DNA of 41,021 nucleotides from Ruminococcus sp. (GCA_017649325.1 JAGCHA010000088.1:1-41021); one strand, 5' to 3'; shown: positions 18,405 through 27,047, counted from the stretch's first letter. Notes: generated by a model not told the origin, from the letters alone. Numbers and translations: made by a program.

Positions 18405-19690
18405 ACGACCCGAGATATCTGACAGTTAAGCTGCTGAGCAAGACGTTCCGCAGCGGCAGCTACTCGAATATACAGCTCAGCGCAGGGCTTGACGCTTCCG
18501 ACCTCGACGAGCGAGGGAAGAAGCTGTGCTCTGCGCTGTATTACGGAGTCATCGAGCGGCGGATAACGCTCGACCACATCATTTCGGGAATGTCTTCACG
18601 CCCGATAAGCAAGCTCGACGACGAAATTGTAAATATATTGCGGTGCGGGATATACCAGATAATGTACATGGACAGCATCCCCGACAACGCCGCAGTGAAC
18701 GAGTCGGTGAACCTTGCCAAGCAGTTCGGCAAAACGAGCGCAGCGGGCATGGTGAACGCGATACTGCGCAGCTTCATACGCAGCGGCAAGCAGCTCACCC
18801 TGCCCGAATACGCGATAAAGCGCACATCCATCGAATTCTCCGCGCCCGAGGAGCTCGTCCGCGAGCTGATGAAGAACGACGCGCTGGAGGTGCTGACCTG
18901 CAAGCACAGGGACGGAGCCTGTGTCCGCAGAAACCATCTGAAGTGCACGGAGGAGGAGTTTAAAAGCTCGCTCTCCGCAGCACTCGGCGAGGCGAATATC
19001 CGCCGAATAGAGGCACTTCCCGACTGCTGGACGGTAGCTGGAGACCTCATACATACGTCCGCCTTTGAGAATGGCTGGTTCCACGTGCAGAGCGTGGCAT
19101 CACAGTACATATGCACAGCGCTCGCCCCGACCGAAAACGACCGAGTCCTCGATATCTGCGCGGCTCCGGGAGGCAAGACCTTCACCATGGCGGAGATGAT
19201 GAACGGGCGTGGAGAGGTATACGCCTTCGACCTTCACGAGAAGCGCGCGAAGCTGATACGTGACGGAGCGGAACGGCTCGGACTTGCCAATATACGGGCG
19301 TCCGCCGGCGACGCAAGGAAGTTTGACCCGAGCCTGCCGCAGTTCACGAAGATACTCTGCGACGTTCCCTGCTCGGGGCTCGCGGTAATCAGTGTCAAGC
19401 CCGAGATAAAGTACAAGAAGTTGTCGGAATTCGACGGCTTGCCTGAAATTCAGTACAATATTGCTCACAACGCCTTGAACTATCTTGCGGTAGGAGGAGA
19501 GCTGGTCTACTCGACCTGCACGATACGCCGCGAGGAGAACGAAAAGGTCTGCGCGCGGCTGCTCCACGCTCACCCCGAGCTCGAGCCCGTAGAGCTGCCC
19601 GACACAGGGCTTGCTCCCGACCGCAGGACCGAGCAGCCATACCGCTCGGTGAACGGTTTTTTCGTGGCGAAATTCAGACGCAGGGTGTGA
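18401..19690 (+). CDS. rsmB: 16S rRNA (cytosine-C5) methyltransferase RsmB
   Basis: A 429-residue enzyme that methylates cytosine (C967 in E. coli numbering) of 16S rRNA using SAM. An N-terminal NusB-like RNA-binding domain spans about residues 1-130 (ERRITLDHIISGM, NILRCGIYQIMYMDSIPDNA, AVNESVNLAKQFG). The methyltransferase domain shows the SAM-binding DICAAPGGKTFTMAEMM, the catalytic Cys in CDVPCSGL (about residue 324) and the second conserved Cys in VYSTCTIRREENE. The ATG overlaps the stop of the YugP-like gene by four bases. rlmN follows after 34 bases. Confidence 0.95.
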   Translation: MNDPRYLTVKLLSKTFRSGSYSNIQLSAGLDASDLDERGKKLCSALYYGVIERRITLDHIISGMSSRPISKLDDEIVNILRCGIYQIMYMDSIPDNAAVNESVNLAKQFGKTSAAGMVNAILRSFIRSGKQLTLPEYAIKRTSIEFSAPEELVRELMKNDALEVLTCKHRDGACVRRNHLKCTEEEFKSSLSAALGEANIRRIEALPDCWTVAGDLIHTSAFENGWFHVQSVASQYICTALAPTENDRVLDICAAPGGKTFTMAEMMNGRGEVYAFDLHEKRAKLIRDGAERLGLANIRASAGDARKFDPSLPQFTKILCDVPCSGLAVISVKPEIKYKKLSEFDGLPEIQYNIAHNALNYLAVGGELVYSTCTIRREENEKVCARLLHAHPELEPVELPDTGLAPDRRTEQPYRSVNGFFVAKFRRRV

Positions 19691-19724
19691 GCGCAGCCCG
19701 ATACGTAGAAAGGAGGTGTGGTAA

Positions 19725-20783
19725 TTGGGAAAAACGGATATAATGAGCCTTGACCTGTCCGAGCTGGAAGCACAGCTTGAGGCGGGGGGAGAGAAAAAAT
19801 TCCGCGCAAAACAGATATACAAGTGGCTTCATGTTAAAAGAATTTTTGATTTTGACAAAATGACTGACCTATCTGTCCAATTACGCGAGCACCTCAAAGA
19901 TAATTTTTGTATAAATGGACTATTTGTGCAGAAAAAGCTTGAATCTTCTATAGATAATACTGTAAAATATCTGTATAGGCTTTCTGACGGGAACTATGTT
20001 GAGACCGTGCTCATGGAATACAGCTACGGTCACAGCATATGCGTGTCGACGCAGGTGGGCTGCAAAATGGGCTGCCGATTCTGTGCCTCGGCGATAGCTG
20101 GCTTCGTGCGGAGCCTCGAACCGTCGGAGATACTGATGCAGATATACGAGACCGAGAGAAACTCGGGCGTAAAGGTGTCGGGCGTCGTGCTCATGGGCAT
20201 AGGCGAACCGCTCGACAACTTTGACAACGTGGTAAAGTTCCTGCGGATACTCTCGGACGGCAATGGCAACAATTTCAGCCTGCGCCACGTATCACTGTCG
20301 ACCTGCGGCATCGTCCCGAGGATAAACGACCTTGCGGAGCTGAAACTCCAGCTCACGCTGTGCATATCGCTGCACGCCTCGGACAATGAAGCAAGAAGTG
20401 AAATAATGCCTGTCAACAGGGCATATAATATACAGGAGCTCCTCGGAGCCTGCCGTCATTACATCGAAATGACGGGGCGCAGGATAACCTTCGAGTACGC
20501 AGTCATCAGCGGGGTGAATTCCTCGGATAAGGACGCGGACAGGCTATCCGACCTGCTGAGGGGCATCAACTGCCATGTGAACCTTATCCCCGTGAATAAG
20601 GTCAGAGAGAGAGATTACCATACCGCTTCGAGCGCAGTAGCGGACTTCGCAAAGCGCCTCGGAAAGCGCGGGATAAACGCGACCGTGAGACGCACTCTCG
20701 GGAGCGATATAGAGGCGGCGTGCGGACAGCTCAGGCGTGACGCCGCAAAGAGAGAAACAGAGAACGGAGGTGCGGATGCGTGA
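19725..20783 (+). CDS. rlmN: 23S rRNA/tRNA (adenine-C2) methyltransferase RlmN
   Basis: A 352-residue radical-SAM enzyme that methylates C2 of A2503 in 23S rRNA and A37 of some tRNAs. The iron-sulfur cysteines are in GCKMGCRFC (CxxxCxxC). MGIGEPLDNFDNV, SLSTCGIVPRI, ISLHASDNEARSEIMPVNRA and the C-terminal catalytic Cys in IEAACGQLR follow. The TTG start at 19725 is supported by AGGAGGTG at 19711-19718 with a 6-base spacer. The stretch 19830-20000, coding for the N-terminal helical domain, is much richer in A and T than everything around it, with codons such as tta, tct, aat and aga that neighbours avoid. This suggests a recombined patch; the product is still in frame and full length. Confidence 0.95.
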   Translation: MGKTDIMSLDLSELEAQLEAGGEKKFRAKQIYKWLHVKRIFDFDKMTDLSVQLREHLKDNFCINGLFVQKKLESSIDNTVKYLYRLSDGNYVETVLMEYSYGHSICVSTQVGCKMGCRFCASAIAGFVRSLEPSEILMQIYETERNSGVKVSGVVLMGIGEPLDNFDNVVKFLRILSDGNGNNFSLRHVSLSTCGIVPRINDLAELKLQLTLCISLHASDNEARSEIMPVNRAYNIQELLGACRHYIEMTGRRITFEYAVISGVNSSDKDADRLSDLLRGINCHVNLIPVNKVRERDYHTASSAVADFAKRLGKRGINATVRRTLGSDIEAACGQLRRDAAKRETENGGADA

Positions 20784-21505
20784 GATTCAAATACGGTTCG
20801 GACATAGGTCTGAGGCGTGAAGAAAATCAGGACGCGGTAAGATGCGAATACTTCGGTCACAACGTCCTCGCTGTCGTGTGCGACGGCATGGGCGGTGAGC
20901 GTGCGGGCAGAGAAGCCAGCCAGATAGCGATAGGCGAATTCTACCAGCGCTTCTCCGACGGCTACAGTGAGAGCCTCGATACCGACGGTATCCGCAAGCT
21001 GATGATATCAGCGGTATCTGCGGCAAACTCCGTGATATACACCAAGGCAAGGCTCGATTTCAAGAACTTCGGCATGGGCACGACCTGCGTAGCGGCATTC
21101 GTTACGGCTGACAAGGCGTTCATCGCCAATGTGGGCGACAGCCGGGCCTATCTCGTCACCGATACAGGTATCCACCAGATAACCACCGACCACAATGTCC
21201 CCGCACTGCTGTTCGAGCAGGGCAAGATAACCGAGGAAGAGATAGTCGGCCACCCGCAGAGACATATGCTCGTGCGCGCGGTGGGCGTGGAAAAGACAGT
21301 CCTCACAGATACCTTCATACTCGACTACGAGGACAAGATACACCTCCTGCTGTGTTCCGACGGCTTGTCGGGCTACTGCACGGACGAGGAGATATACAGC
21401 GTCATCAGCGGGCATGAGCTCGACGGTATGACGGACGAGCTCATCAAGCTCGCAAACGACAAGGGCGGGCGCGACAACGTGACCGTAGCAGTCGTATGGG
21501 ACTGA
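20780..21505 (+). CDS. stp: PP2C-type serine/threonine phosphatase
   Basis: A 241-residue PP2C/PPM phosphatase (PrpC/Stp type) that opposes the neighbouring kinase. The GTG at 20780 overlaps the rlmN stop and lies 9 bases after GGAGG. Metal-binding and catalytic motifs are complete: SDIGLRREENQDAV, VCDGMGGERAG, GTTCVAAFV, IANVGDSRAYLV, LLLCSDGLSGY and GGRDNVTVAVV. The protein is cytosolic, with no signal or membrane segment. Pairing with prkC is the standard Firmicute arrangement that controls cell-wall and translation targets. Confidence 0.95.
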   Translation: MRFKYGSDIGLRREENQDAVRCEYFGHNVLAVVCDGMGGERAGREASQIAIGEFYQRFSDGYSESLDTDGIRKLMISAVSAANSVIYTKARLDFKNFGMGTTCVAAFVTADKAFIANVGDSRAYLVTDTGIHQITTDHNVPALLFEQGKITEEEIVGHPQRHMLVRAVGVEKTVLTDTFILDYEDKIHLLLCSDGLSGYCTDEEIYSVISGHELDGMTDELIKLANDKGGRDNVTVAVVWD

Positions 21506-21570
21506 GTCCCCACAAAAAAGTTTATGATTAATGCCAAAGAGAACAACAGATCTGCAGGAAGGATAAGACC

Positions 21571-24030
21571 ATGGATACGTCCAGTGGCAAAAAACTTGAA
21601 GGCAGATACGAGAGAACCGAGCTCATAGGCGTCGGCGGAATGGCTGAGGTCTACAAGGGCGTGGACGTTATCGACAACAAGGCGGTCGCCATCAAGATAC
21701 TCAAGAAGGAGTATGCCGAGAACGAGGAGTTCCTCAGACGCTTCAGGAACGAATCCAAGGCTGTAGCAGTCCTCTCGCACCCAAATATCGTGAAGATATA
21801 CGATATGGGCTTCTCGGACAAGCTCCAGTACATCGTTATGGAGTACATCGACGGCATCACACTCAAGGAGTACATCGAGGAGGAGAAGATACTCACGTGG
21901 AAGGACACAGTCCACTTCGTGATACAGATACTCCGCGCACTCCAGCACGCTCATGACAAGGGCATAGTCCACCGCGACATCAAGCCGCAGAACATAATGA
22001 TGTTCAGTGACGGCACTATCAAGGTCATGGACTTCGGCATCGCCAAGTTCTCGCGTGAGGAGGGCAAGACGGCTACCGATCAGGCTATCGGAAGTGTCCA
22101 CTATATCAGCCCCGAGCAGGCGAGCGGCGGCGTGACCGACGCCAAGAGCGATATCTACTCTGTAGGCGCGATGATGTACGAGATGCTGACGGGCAGAAAG
22201 CCCTTCGACAGCGACAACCCCGTAGCTATCGCAGTTATGCATATGCACGATATCCCCGAGCGTCCGAGAGCTATCAATCCCGATATCCCCGACGGACTTG
22301 AGGAGATAGTCCTCAAGGCGATGGAGAAGGCACCCGAGGACAGATACCAGTCCACAGCAGATATGATAGCGGATATAGAGAAGTTCAAGGCTGAACCGTC
22401 GACCACCTTCGGCTACTACGTCGAGGAGGGCGAGGATGACAACGAGAACACCCGCTTCTTCAATACACAGTCGGTTTCGCGCGATAATATGGCTCAGGGC
22501 GGCGTACAGCCCCAGCAGGAGCAGCCGCAGGTACAGCAGCCCGTATATGCCGGAGTACCCGCAGGCGCAGCCGCTCCCTACGGCGGACAGCAGGCATATC
22601 CTCCGCAGCAGCAGCCCTACGGCGGCGTATACAACCCCGACGATTACTACGAGGACGAGGAGGAAGAGGAAGAGGAGGAAGAGCGTTCATCGCTCATAAT
22701 CCCCGTACTCACAGCAGTAGTCGTAGTTGTCATCATCGTGGGAGTCATCGTCATATCCCTGCTCTTCACTGATATGCTGAAAGATACATCACAGAAGAAC
22801 GACTGGAAGATGCCCTCCGTAATTGGTATGGACTTCAACGATGCTGTAGCCAAGTACGGCAACAACATCCAGTTCAAGGAGGACGGACAGGTCTACAACG
22901 AGGCAGAGCCCGGCGTGATAGTCGAGCAGGATCCCTCCGAGGGCGTCGAGTTCAAGAAGGGCGCTATCCTCAAGGTAAAGGTCAGCAAGGGAATGCAGAC
23001 CGTCGAGATACCGAACGTTACAGAAATGAACGTCGAGCTCGCAAAGGATATGCTCACACAGAAGGGACTCAAATGTGAAATACGTAATTCTTCGAGCGCG
23101 AAAGTTAAAAAGGGCTATGTCATCAAGACCGAGCCCGCGGCAGGAGAGGAAGCACACAAGGACGCAACGATCATCCTCTACGTAAGCATGGGCGAGGAGG
23201 CAGGACAGGTACAGGTCGATGACTGGGTAGGAAAGTCCATTGACGACGCCAAGATGCTTGCGGAGTACGCAGGCCTGAAAGTAACAACAAAGGGTGTAGC
23301 CTCCTACGAGAAGGAGAACACCGTAGTAAAGCAGAGCATAAAGAAGGGCGAGAAGGTCGAGACGGGAACGGAGATAGTCTTCGAGTTCTCTGACGGCACC
23401 AACCCCGACGGCGTTATCCCGTTCAGTGTTGAATTCCCGTCAGATGCGGACGGCAGATTCGTTATCAGCTTCATGATAGTGAACGACGACGGCAGCCGTG
23501 ACAGTCAGGACACACGTACTATCTACGTACCCGAGGAGCTCAGCATCACACAGGATGTCAAGGGCTCGGGCGAGGACGCAACAGTAAACGTGCTTCTTAC
23601 GAACCTCAATAACAACAAGCGTGCATCTATCGGCACATACAAGTTCAATTTTGCAGACGGCACTATCACGAGCAAGTCGGGCGGAGACATCGACGCGGCA
23701 CTCACACAGGTAGACGGCTATCACCAGGAAGTGACAACTCAGCCTGAGGAGCCCGATACAGTTACCGTACCCGGTCTCATAGGCAGTGACTACGATACCG
23801 CAGTGGCTAATTACAGCGATTACTTCAATATCGTATCTAACGGCTCTCAGCCTTCTGCTGACTATCCTACACCGAATACGATAATTTGGCAGAGTGCATA
23901 CGGCACAGAGCTTGAAAAGGGCTCGACCATATACGTAACGCTCAGCTCGGGACCCGCACAGGGCGGCGAACAAGGTAACGAGCAAGGCGGCGGACAGGGC
24001 AACGAGCAAGGCGGCGAGAATCAGTGGTAA
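21571..24030 (+). CDS. prkC: Membrane serine/threonine kinase with PASTA domains
   Basis: An 819-residue PrkC/Stk1-type kinase. The cytosolic kinase domain (about 1-270) has the glycine loop GVGGMAEVYKG, Lys42 in VAIKILKK, the catalytic HRDIKPQN (Asp136), DFGIAKFS (Asp154) and GSVHYISPEQA. A Gln/Pro-rich linker, an acidic run (DDYYEDEEEEEEEEE) and one transmembrane helix (about 373-398) follow. The extracellular part holds three PASTA-like repeats (about 405-615), then a beta-rich segment of about 110 residues without PASTA motifs, a fourth PASTA-like repeat (TVPGLIGSDYDTAVANY) and a Gly/Gln/Glu tail. PASTA domains of this family bind peptidoglycan fragments or lipid II. The interposed segment and charged linkers distinguish it from B. 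subtilis PrkC, which has contiguous PASTA repeats. Confidence 0.95.
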   Translation: MDTSSGKKLEGRYERTELIGVGGMAEVYKGVDVIDNKAVAIKILKKEYAENEEFLRRFRNESKAVAVLSHPNIVKIYDMGFSDKLQYIVMEYIDGITLKEYIEEEKILTWKDTVHFVIQILRALQHAHDKGIVHRDIKPQNIMMFSDGTIKVMDFGIAKFSREEGKTATDQAIGSVHYISPEQASGGVTDAKSDIYSVGAMMYEMLTGRKPFDSDNPVAIAVMHMHDIPERPRAINPDIPDGLEEIVLKAMEKAPEDRYQSTADMIADIEKFKAEPSTTFGYYVEEGEDDNENTRFFNTQSVSRDNMAQGGVQPQQEQPQVQQPVYAGVPAGAAAPYGGQQAYPPQQQPYGGVYNPDDYYEDEEEEEEEEERSSLIIPVLTAVVVVVIIVGVIVISLLFTDMLKDTSQKNDWKMPSVIGMDFNDAVAKYGNNIQFKEDGQVYNEAEPGVIVEQDPSEGVEFKKGAILKVKVSKGMQTVEIPNVTEMNVELAKDMLTQKGLKCEIRNSSSAKVKKGYVIKTEPAAGEEAHKDATIILYVSMGEEAGQVQVDDWVGKSIDDAKMLAEYAGLKVTTKGVASYEKENTVVKQSIKKGEKVETGTEIVFEFSDGTNPDGVIPFSVEFPSDADGRFVISFMIVNDDGSRDSQDTRTIYVPEELSITQDVKGSGEDATVNVLLTNLNNNKRASIGTYKFNFADGTITSKSGGDIDAALTQVDGYHQEVTTQPEEPDTVTVPGLIGSDYDTAVANYSDYFNIVSNGSQPSADYPTPNTIIWQSAYGTELEKGSTIYVTLSSGPAQGGEQGNEQGGGQGNEQGGENQW

Positions 24031-24902
24031 GCGCTGAGACAAGCGGAATAATAATAAAATGCTTAGGGGGACTCTACACAGTAGAGTCCCCCGATGGTAT
24101 ATTTGAGTGTAAGGCGAGGGGAGTATTCCGCGCCAGAGGGATAAGTCCTGCGGTAGGCGACAGCGTGACAGTCAGCGGCGGCGTCATCACGGAGATAGGC
24201 GAGCGCAGGAACTACCTCATAAGACCACCCCTTGCCAACCTTGACCGGATACTTTTCGTGGTGTCGACGGTAAGTCCCGCCCCGAATTTCCTCATCCTCG
24301 ACAAATTCATAGCTATCGCGGAGTACAAGGGGATAGAGCCCGTAGTGGTCATCACCAAGACCGACCTCGGCGACGGCAGAGCAGTCCGCGAGGTCTACGA
24401 CTCTATCGGCGTAAAGACGGTGGAGATTGACTACTCCGACGAAGAGTCGGTACAGCGTGTGCGCGAGCTCCTGAACGGGAAGATAAGCGCATTCACAGGC
24501 AACTCGGGAGCGGGCAAGTCCACGCTTCTGAATGCGGTCGACCCGACCCTCAACATCGCGACGGGCGAGATAAGCAAAAAGCTCGGCCGCGGCAGGCACA
24601 CCACCCGTCACGCCGAGCTGTACAAGCTCACAGGAGGCGGCTACATCGCCGATACTCCCGGTTTTTCCACGTTTGAGACCAACCGCTACGACGTGATACG
24701 CAAGGAGGAGCTCGCTGGATGCTTCCGCGAATTCGCCGAATTTACGGACAGCTGCCGCTTCCGTGACTGCTCGCACACCTGCGAGAAAGGCTGCGCGGTA
24801 GTGGAGGCGGTCATGGCGGGGAAGATACCTAAGATACGCCACGAGAGCTACTGCACGATGTACGAGGAAGCAAAACAGCTGAAGGAGTGGGAGCTGAAAT
24901 GA
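24024..24902 (+). CDS. rsgA: Ribosome small-subunit-dependent GTPase A
   Basis: A 292-residue circularly permuted GTPase that helps mature the 30S subunit. An N-terminal OB fold (GLYTVESPDGIFECKARGVF) comes first. The GTPase motifs then appear in permuted order: G4 ITKTDL, G1 FTGNSGAGKSTLLN (near residue 160) and G3 ADTPGFSTFE. The C-terminal zinc site is CRFRDCSHTCEKGC. The GTG at 24024 overlaps the prkC end by 7 bases, so it is translationally coupled. In B. subtilis rpe follows; here thiN follows directly. Confidence 0.95.
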   Translation: MVSAETSGIIIKCLGGLYTVESPDGIFECKARGVFRARGISPAVGDSVTVSGGVITEIGERRNYLIRPPLANLDRILFVVSTVSPAPNFLILDKFIAIAEYKGIEPVVVITKTDLGDGRAVREVYDSIGVKTVEIDYSDEESVQRVRELLNGKISAFTGNSGAGKSTLLNAVDPTLNIATGEISKKLGRGRHTTRHAELYKLTGGGYIADTPGFSTFETNRYDVIRKEELAGCFREFAEFTDSCRFRDCSHTCEKGCAVVEAVMAGKIPKIRHESYCTMYEEAKQLKEWELK

Positions 24903-25537
24903 AAAGGTGTCATATCTTTGCAGGCGGCGACCTCGGCGATATCGCGGACTATTGGTTCCCGAACCACCACGGTTTCGTGATATGCGCCGACAGCGGCTAC
25001 AAGCACGCTAAGAAGCTGAAAATAGAGCCGGACGTGATAGTCGGCGACTTCGATTCCTACAGCGGGAAGCTCCCGAATGACTGCGAGATAATACGCACAG
25101 TCCCCGAGAAGGACGACACGGACACGCTCATGGCTGTGAAAATAGCCATTGAGCGCGGATATGAGCATATATACCTCTACGGAGCACTTGGCGGAGCGCG
25201 TTTCGACCACGCCTTCGCGAACATACAGACCATGCTCTATGCCCGTGAGCACGGGGCTGACCTTTCGCTCATCGGAAACGGTTTTATATGCGTGCAGGGA
25301 GCCGATGACGGTGAAGTTATGTATCCCGAAGAGAGCAGGCGCTGGGGATATAAATATCTTTCCGTGTTCGCACTGACCGAGACAGTGAGGATAAGTGAGC
25401 TGAGGGGCGTGAAGTACCCGCTCACGAACTACGAGATGAAGCAGTCGTTCCCGATCGGCGTGAGCAATGAGATAACGGGCGAAGCCGCCTTTCTCACGGT
25501 AGAGAACGGGCTTGCGCTTGTGATACAGACAAAGTAA
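24899..25537 (+). CDS. thiN: Thiamine pyrophosphokinase
   Basis: A 212-residue enzyme that makes thiamine pyrophosphate from thiamine and ATP. The ATG at 24899 overlaps the rsgA stop (ATGA). Motifs are CADSGYKHAKKL, PDVIVGDFDS, the DTDT metal/pyrophosphate motif in EKDDTDTLMAV, ALGGARFDHAFANI and the C-terminal GVSNEI. The domain boundaries fit the single-function Firmicute ThiN. spoVM follows after 54 bases. Confidence 0.94.
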   Translation: MKRCHIFAGGDLGDIADYWFPNHHGFVICADSGYKHAKKLKIEPDVIVGDFDSYSGKLPNDCEIIRTVPEKDDTDTLMAVKIAIERGYEHIYLYGALGGARFDHAFANIQTMLYAREHGADLSLIGNGFICVQGADDGEVMYPEESRRWGYKYLSVFALTETVRISELRGVKYPLTNYEMKQSFPIGVSNEITGEAAFLTVENGLALVIQTK

Positions 25538-25591
25538 CGAAAACCTCTGCTGTGAATATAATAGAGTATATCACAGAAGGAGGGATACAGA

Positions 25592-25675
25592 GTGAAGATA
25601 GTAGTTATCAAGAGCCCGCGTTTCCTGTCGGGCATACTGCGGACCATATTCGGTATCAAAAAGGACGAAGACTGA
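25592..25675 (+). CDS. spoVM: Stage V sporulation protein M (SpoVM)-like amphipathic peptide
   Basis: A 27-residue peptide starting at GTG 25592, 7 bases after AGGAGGG (25578-25584), and ending in TGA. It reads MKIVVIKSPRFLSGILRT followed by IFGIKKDED. This matches the known SpoVM plan: MKxxxIK, the conserved Pro at position 9, FLxGIxR, a short amphipathic helix and a basic/acidic tail. SpoVM recognises the positively curved forespore membrane and recruits SpoIVA. Its place after thiN is the same as in B. subtilis. A perfect terminator follows at 25683. Homology is by motif and position only. Confidence 0.85.
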   Translation: MKIVVIKSPRFLSGILRTIFGIKKDED

Positions 25676-25682
25676 AAATGAC

Positions 25683-25712
25683 AACAGCTCCCGTTAACGG
25701 GAGCTGTTTTTT
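25683..25712 (+). terminator. Terminator of the housekeeping operon
   Basis: A perfect palindrome, AACAGCTCCCGTT and AACGGGAGCTGTT, is followed by T residues, 7 bases after spoVM. It abuts the stop codon of the convergent ytaF-like gene (25711-25713) and its symmetry allows termination in both directions. Confidence 0.93.
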
Positions 25713-26334
25713 ATCCGCAGACAGATTCGACAATGGCAAACGCTATGAGCATAACGCCGCCGAGCCACGACAGCTCGCAGTCGGAGGCAGCAATTTTTCT
25801 GCCTGCAAGGCTCCCGACAGCGACGGCAGCAAAGCCCGCGAAGAAAGCGAGGGCTGCAGTCCTGAGCGGCGAGATACCGCAGAAACCGCAGCTCAGCCCC
25901 GTAGCGGCAGAATCGAGCGAGCTTGCGAGCGCGAGAGCGGCAGCCTCCGACGGCGAAAGCGACTTCGAGCCGTCAGTGTCGGCGGCGGTGTCATCGAGGT
26001 AAAGCTTTATGATGAGCCCGCTGCTGCCCGTTCTCAGCGAGAGCTCGCCCCTTTGCGAGAGCCGCCTGACGAGTATGCGGACGAGGCTCTTGAACACGGT
26101 GATAACGCCGATAGACGTAAGCACGATGAGCCCGAGAGTGCGGCAGAGCTCGGCGGGTATGAAGCCGCCCGCGATATCGGAGAGCGTGAGCGCGAGTCCG
26201 AGCACAGCAGCCCCCATAAGGTTAATGACAGCCACAGACGTGAACGGGATCCTTATGCCGCTGTTGCAGTAAGCAGCGGCGACGAGAAAGGTGTCGAAGC
26301 TGACGATGAATGCGAGAAAGACCTCTTGAAGCAA
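25711..26334 (-). CDS. ytaF: Sporulation membrane protein YtaF-like (MntP superfamily)
   Basis: A 207-residue polytopic membrane protein on the minus strand. The TTG start at 26334 is preferred: GGGAGGTG (26347-26340 on the minus strand) is 5 bases away, and it gives LLQEVFLAFIVSFDTFLVAA, the usual first helix with the conserved SxD. Later helices include INLMGAAVLGLALTLSDI, an internal repeat with SSLDSAATGLSCGF, and LAFFAGFAAVAVGSLAG. The duplicated D-containing helix pattern is that of the MntP/YtaF family. YtaF is linked to sporulation by expression in Bacillus, but its substrate is unknown; a cation exporter role like that of MntP is possible. It is convergent with spoVM, sharing the terminator. 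Confidence 0.75.
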   Translation of the reverse strand: MLQEVFLAFIVSFDTFLVAAAYCNSGIRIPFTSVAVINLMGAAVLGLALTLSDIAGGFIPAELCRTLGLIVLTSIGVITVFKSLVRILVRRLSQRGELSLRTGSSGLIIKLYLDDTAADTDGSKSLSPSEAAALALASSLDSAATGLSCGFCGISPLRTAALAFFAGFAAVAVGSLAGRKIAASDCELSWLGGVMLIAFAIVESVCG

Positions 26335-26386
26335 GTCATCACCTCCCAGCACATAATATGCAGTCGGAGGCAGCATTGACAATAAA

Positions 26387-26412
26387 GCGGGCCGACTCGG
26401 AAATCGACCCGC
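26387..26412 (-). terminator. Hairpin downstream of the VanZ-family gene
   Basis: On the minus strand GCGGGTCGA pairs with TCGGCCCGC (one G-U pair) around an 8-base loop, 14 bases after the VanZ-family stop, followed by tttattg. On the plus strand the same position is a C-A mismatch, so the structure fits a leftward transcript. Confidence 0.6.
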
Positions 26413-26425
26413 GATCTTAATTTTT

Positions 26426-26932
26426 TTATCGGAGCTCGGCAGTTCCCCGCCTTTTCAGCCGCATTATGATGAACATAACAGCCATTGAAACGAGCAATCC
26501 CGTGAGTGCGCCGCACGAATCTATGCAGACGTCGCGCAGCTCGCAGGAGCGTCCCGCCACGAAGTGCTGGTGCAGCTCATCCGAGCAGGCATAGAGAATG
26601 CATATTGCCCATGCTATAGCACTTCCGAGGGAGAAAAGCTTACGTTTCCCGACGGCGCAGGAGGTGCAGAATCCGAGGGAGGCATAGGCGCTGAAGTGGG
26701 CGCACTTGCGGATAATAAAGCTGACGAGCCCGTGCATCTCGTCCTGTCTCTCGGGAGGGAGTTCGGCGAACCCTTTTACGAAATGTCGGAGCACGAAGTC
26801 GGTGAAGAATCCGCTGGTCTCGGAGGACTTATCGGCGTTTTCACAGGAGAGACAGAATATCGCAGCCATGACGGCGGCAGACAGCAGGCTGAAAATAATT
26901 CTTGAGTGAGTAAAAAAAGGTTTCTTATCCAT
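26426..26932 (-). CDS. VanZ-family membrane protein
   Basis: A 168-residue protein with four hydrophobic segments. The VanZ-like core is IRKCAHFSAYASLGF and SDELHQHFVAGRSCELRDVC followed by IDSCGALTG, matching the family's conserved Glu-His and Arg-x3-D-x3-D/N pattern. VanZ gives low-level teicoplanin resistance in one enterococcal cluster, but most chromosomal members have no tested function. The ATG (complement of 26930-26932) follows GAAAGGA. It has its own promoter on the minus strand and is divergent from the next gene. No resistance claim is made. Confidence 0.85.
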   Translation of the reverse strand: MDKKPFFTHSRIIFSLLSAAVMAAIFCLSCENADKSSETSGFFTDFVLRHFVKGFAELPPERQDEMHGLVSFIIRKCAHFSAYASLGFCTSCAVGKRKLFSLGSAIAWAICILYACSDELHQHFVAGRSCELRDVCIDSCGALTGLLVSMAVMFIIMRLKRRGTAELR

Positions 26933-26955
26933 AGCATATCCTTTCTTGCTGTTCT

Positions 26956-26984
26956 ATTGTAGCATATAAGCGCCAAAAAAGCAA
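26956..26984 (-). promoter_or_regulatory. Promoter of the VanZ-family gene
   Basis: On the minus strand TTGCTT (26984-26979) and TACAAT (26961-26956) are 17 bases apart, 23 bases before the start codon. Confidence 0.65.
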
Positions 26985-27018
26985 CTGTACCGATTTGCAA
27001 GTTTTATCCCTGTATGAC

Positions 27019-27047
27019 TTGCAATTTAAAAACATATGTGATATAAT
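27019..27047 (+). promoter_or_regulatory. Promoter of the membrane protein at 27090
   Basis: TTGCAA at 27019-27024 and TATAAT at 27042-27047 with a 17-base spacer. The -10 box has a TGn extension (TGATATAAT). The start codon is 42 bases further on. Confidence 0.8.

Noticed and set aside
25534-25562. Dedicated promoter for spoVM
   Set aside because: TATAAT at 25557-25562 has no acceptable -35 at 17 bases and no clear sigma-E pattern, so it is not called.
25552-26379. 275-codon plus-strand frame over spoVM and ytaF
   Set aside because: It crosses the perfect terminator and reads as charged low-complexity sequence; SpoVM and YtaF-like in other frames have clear family patterns.
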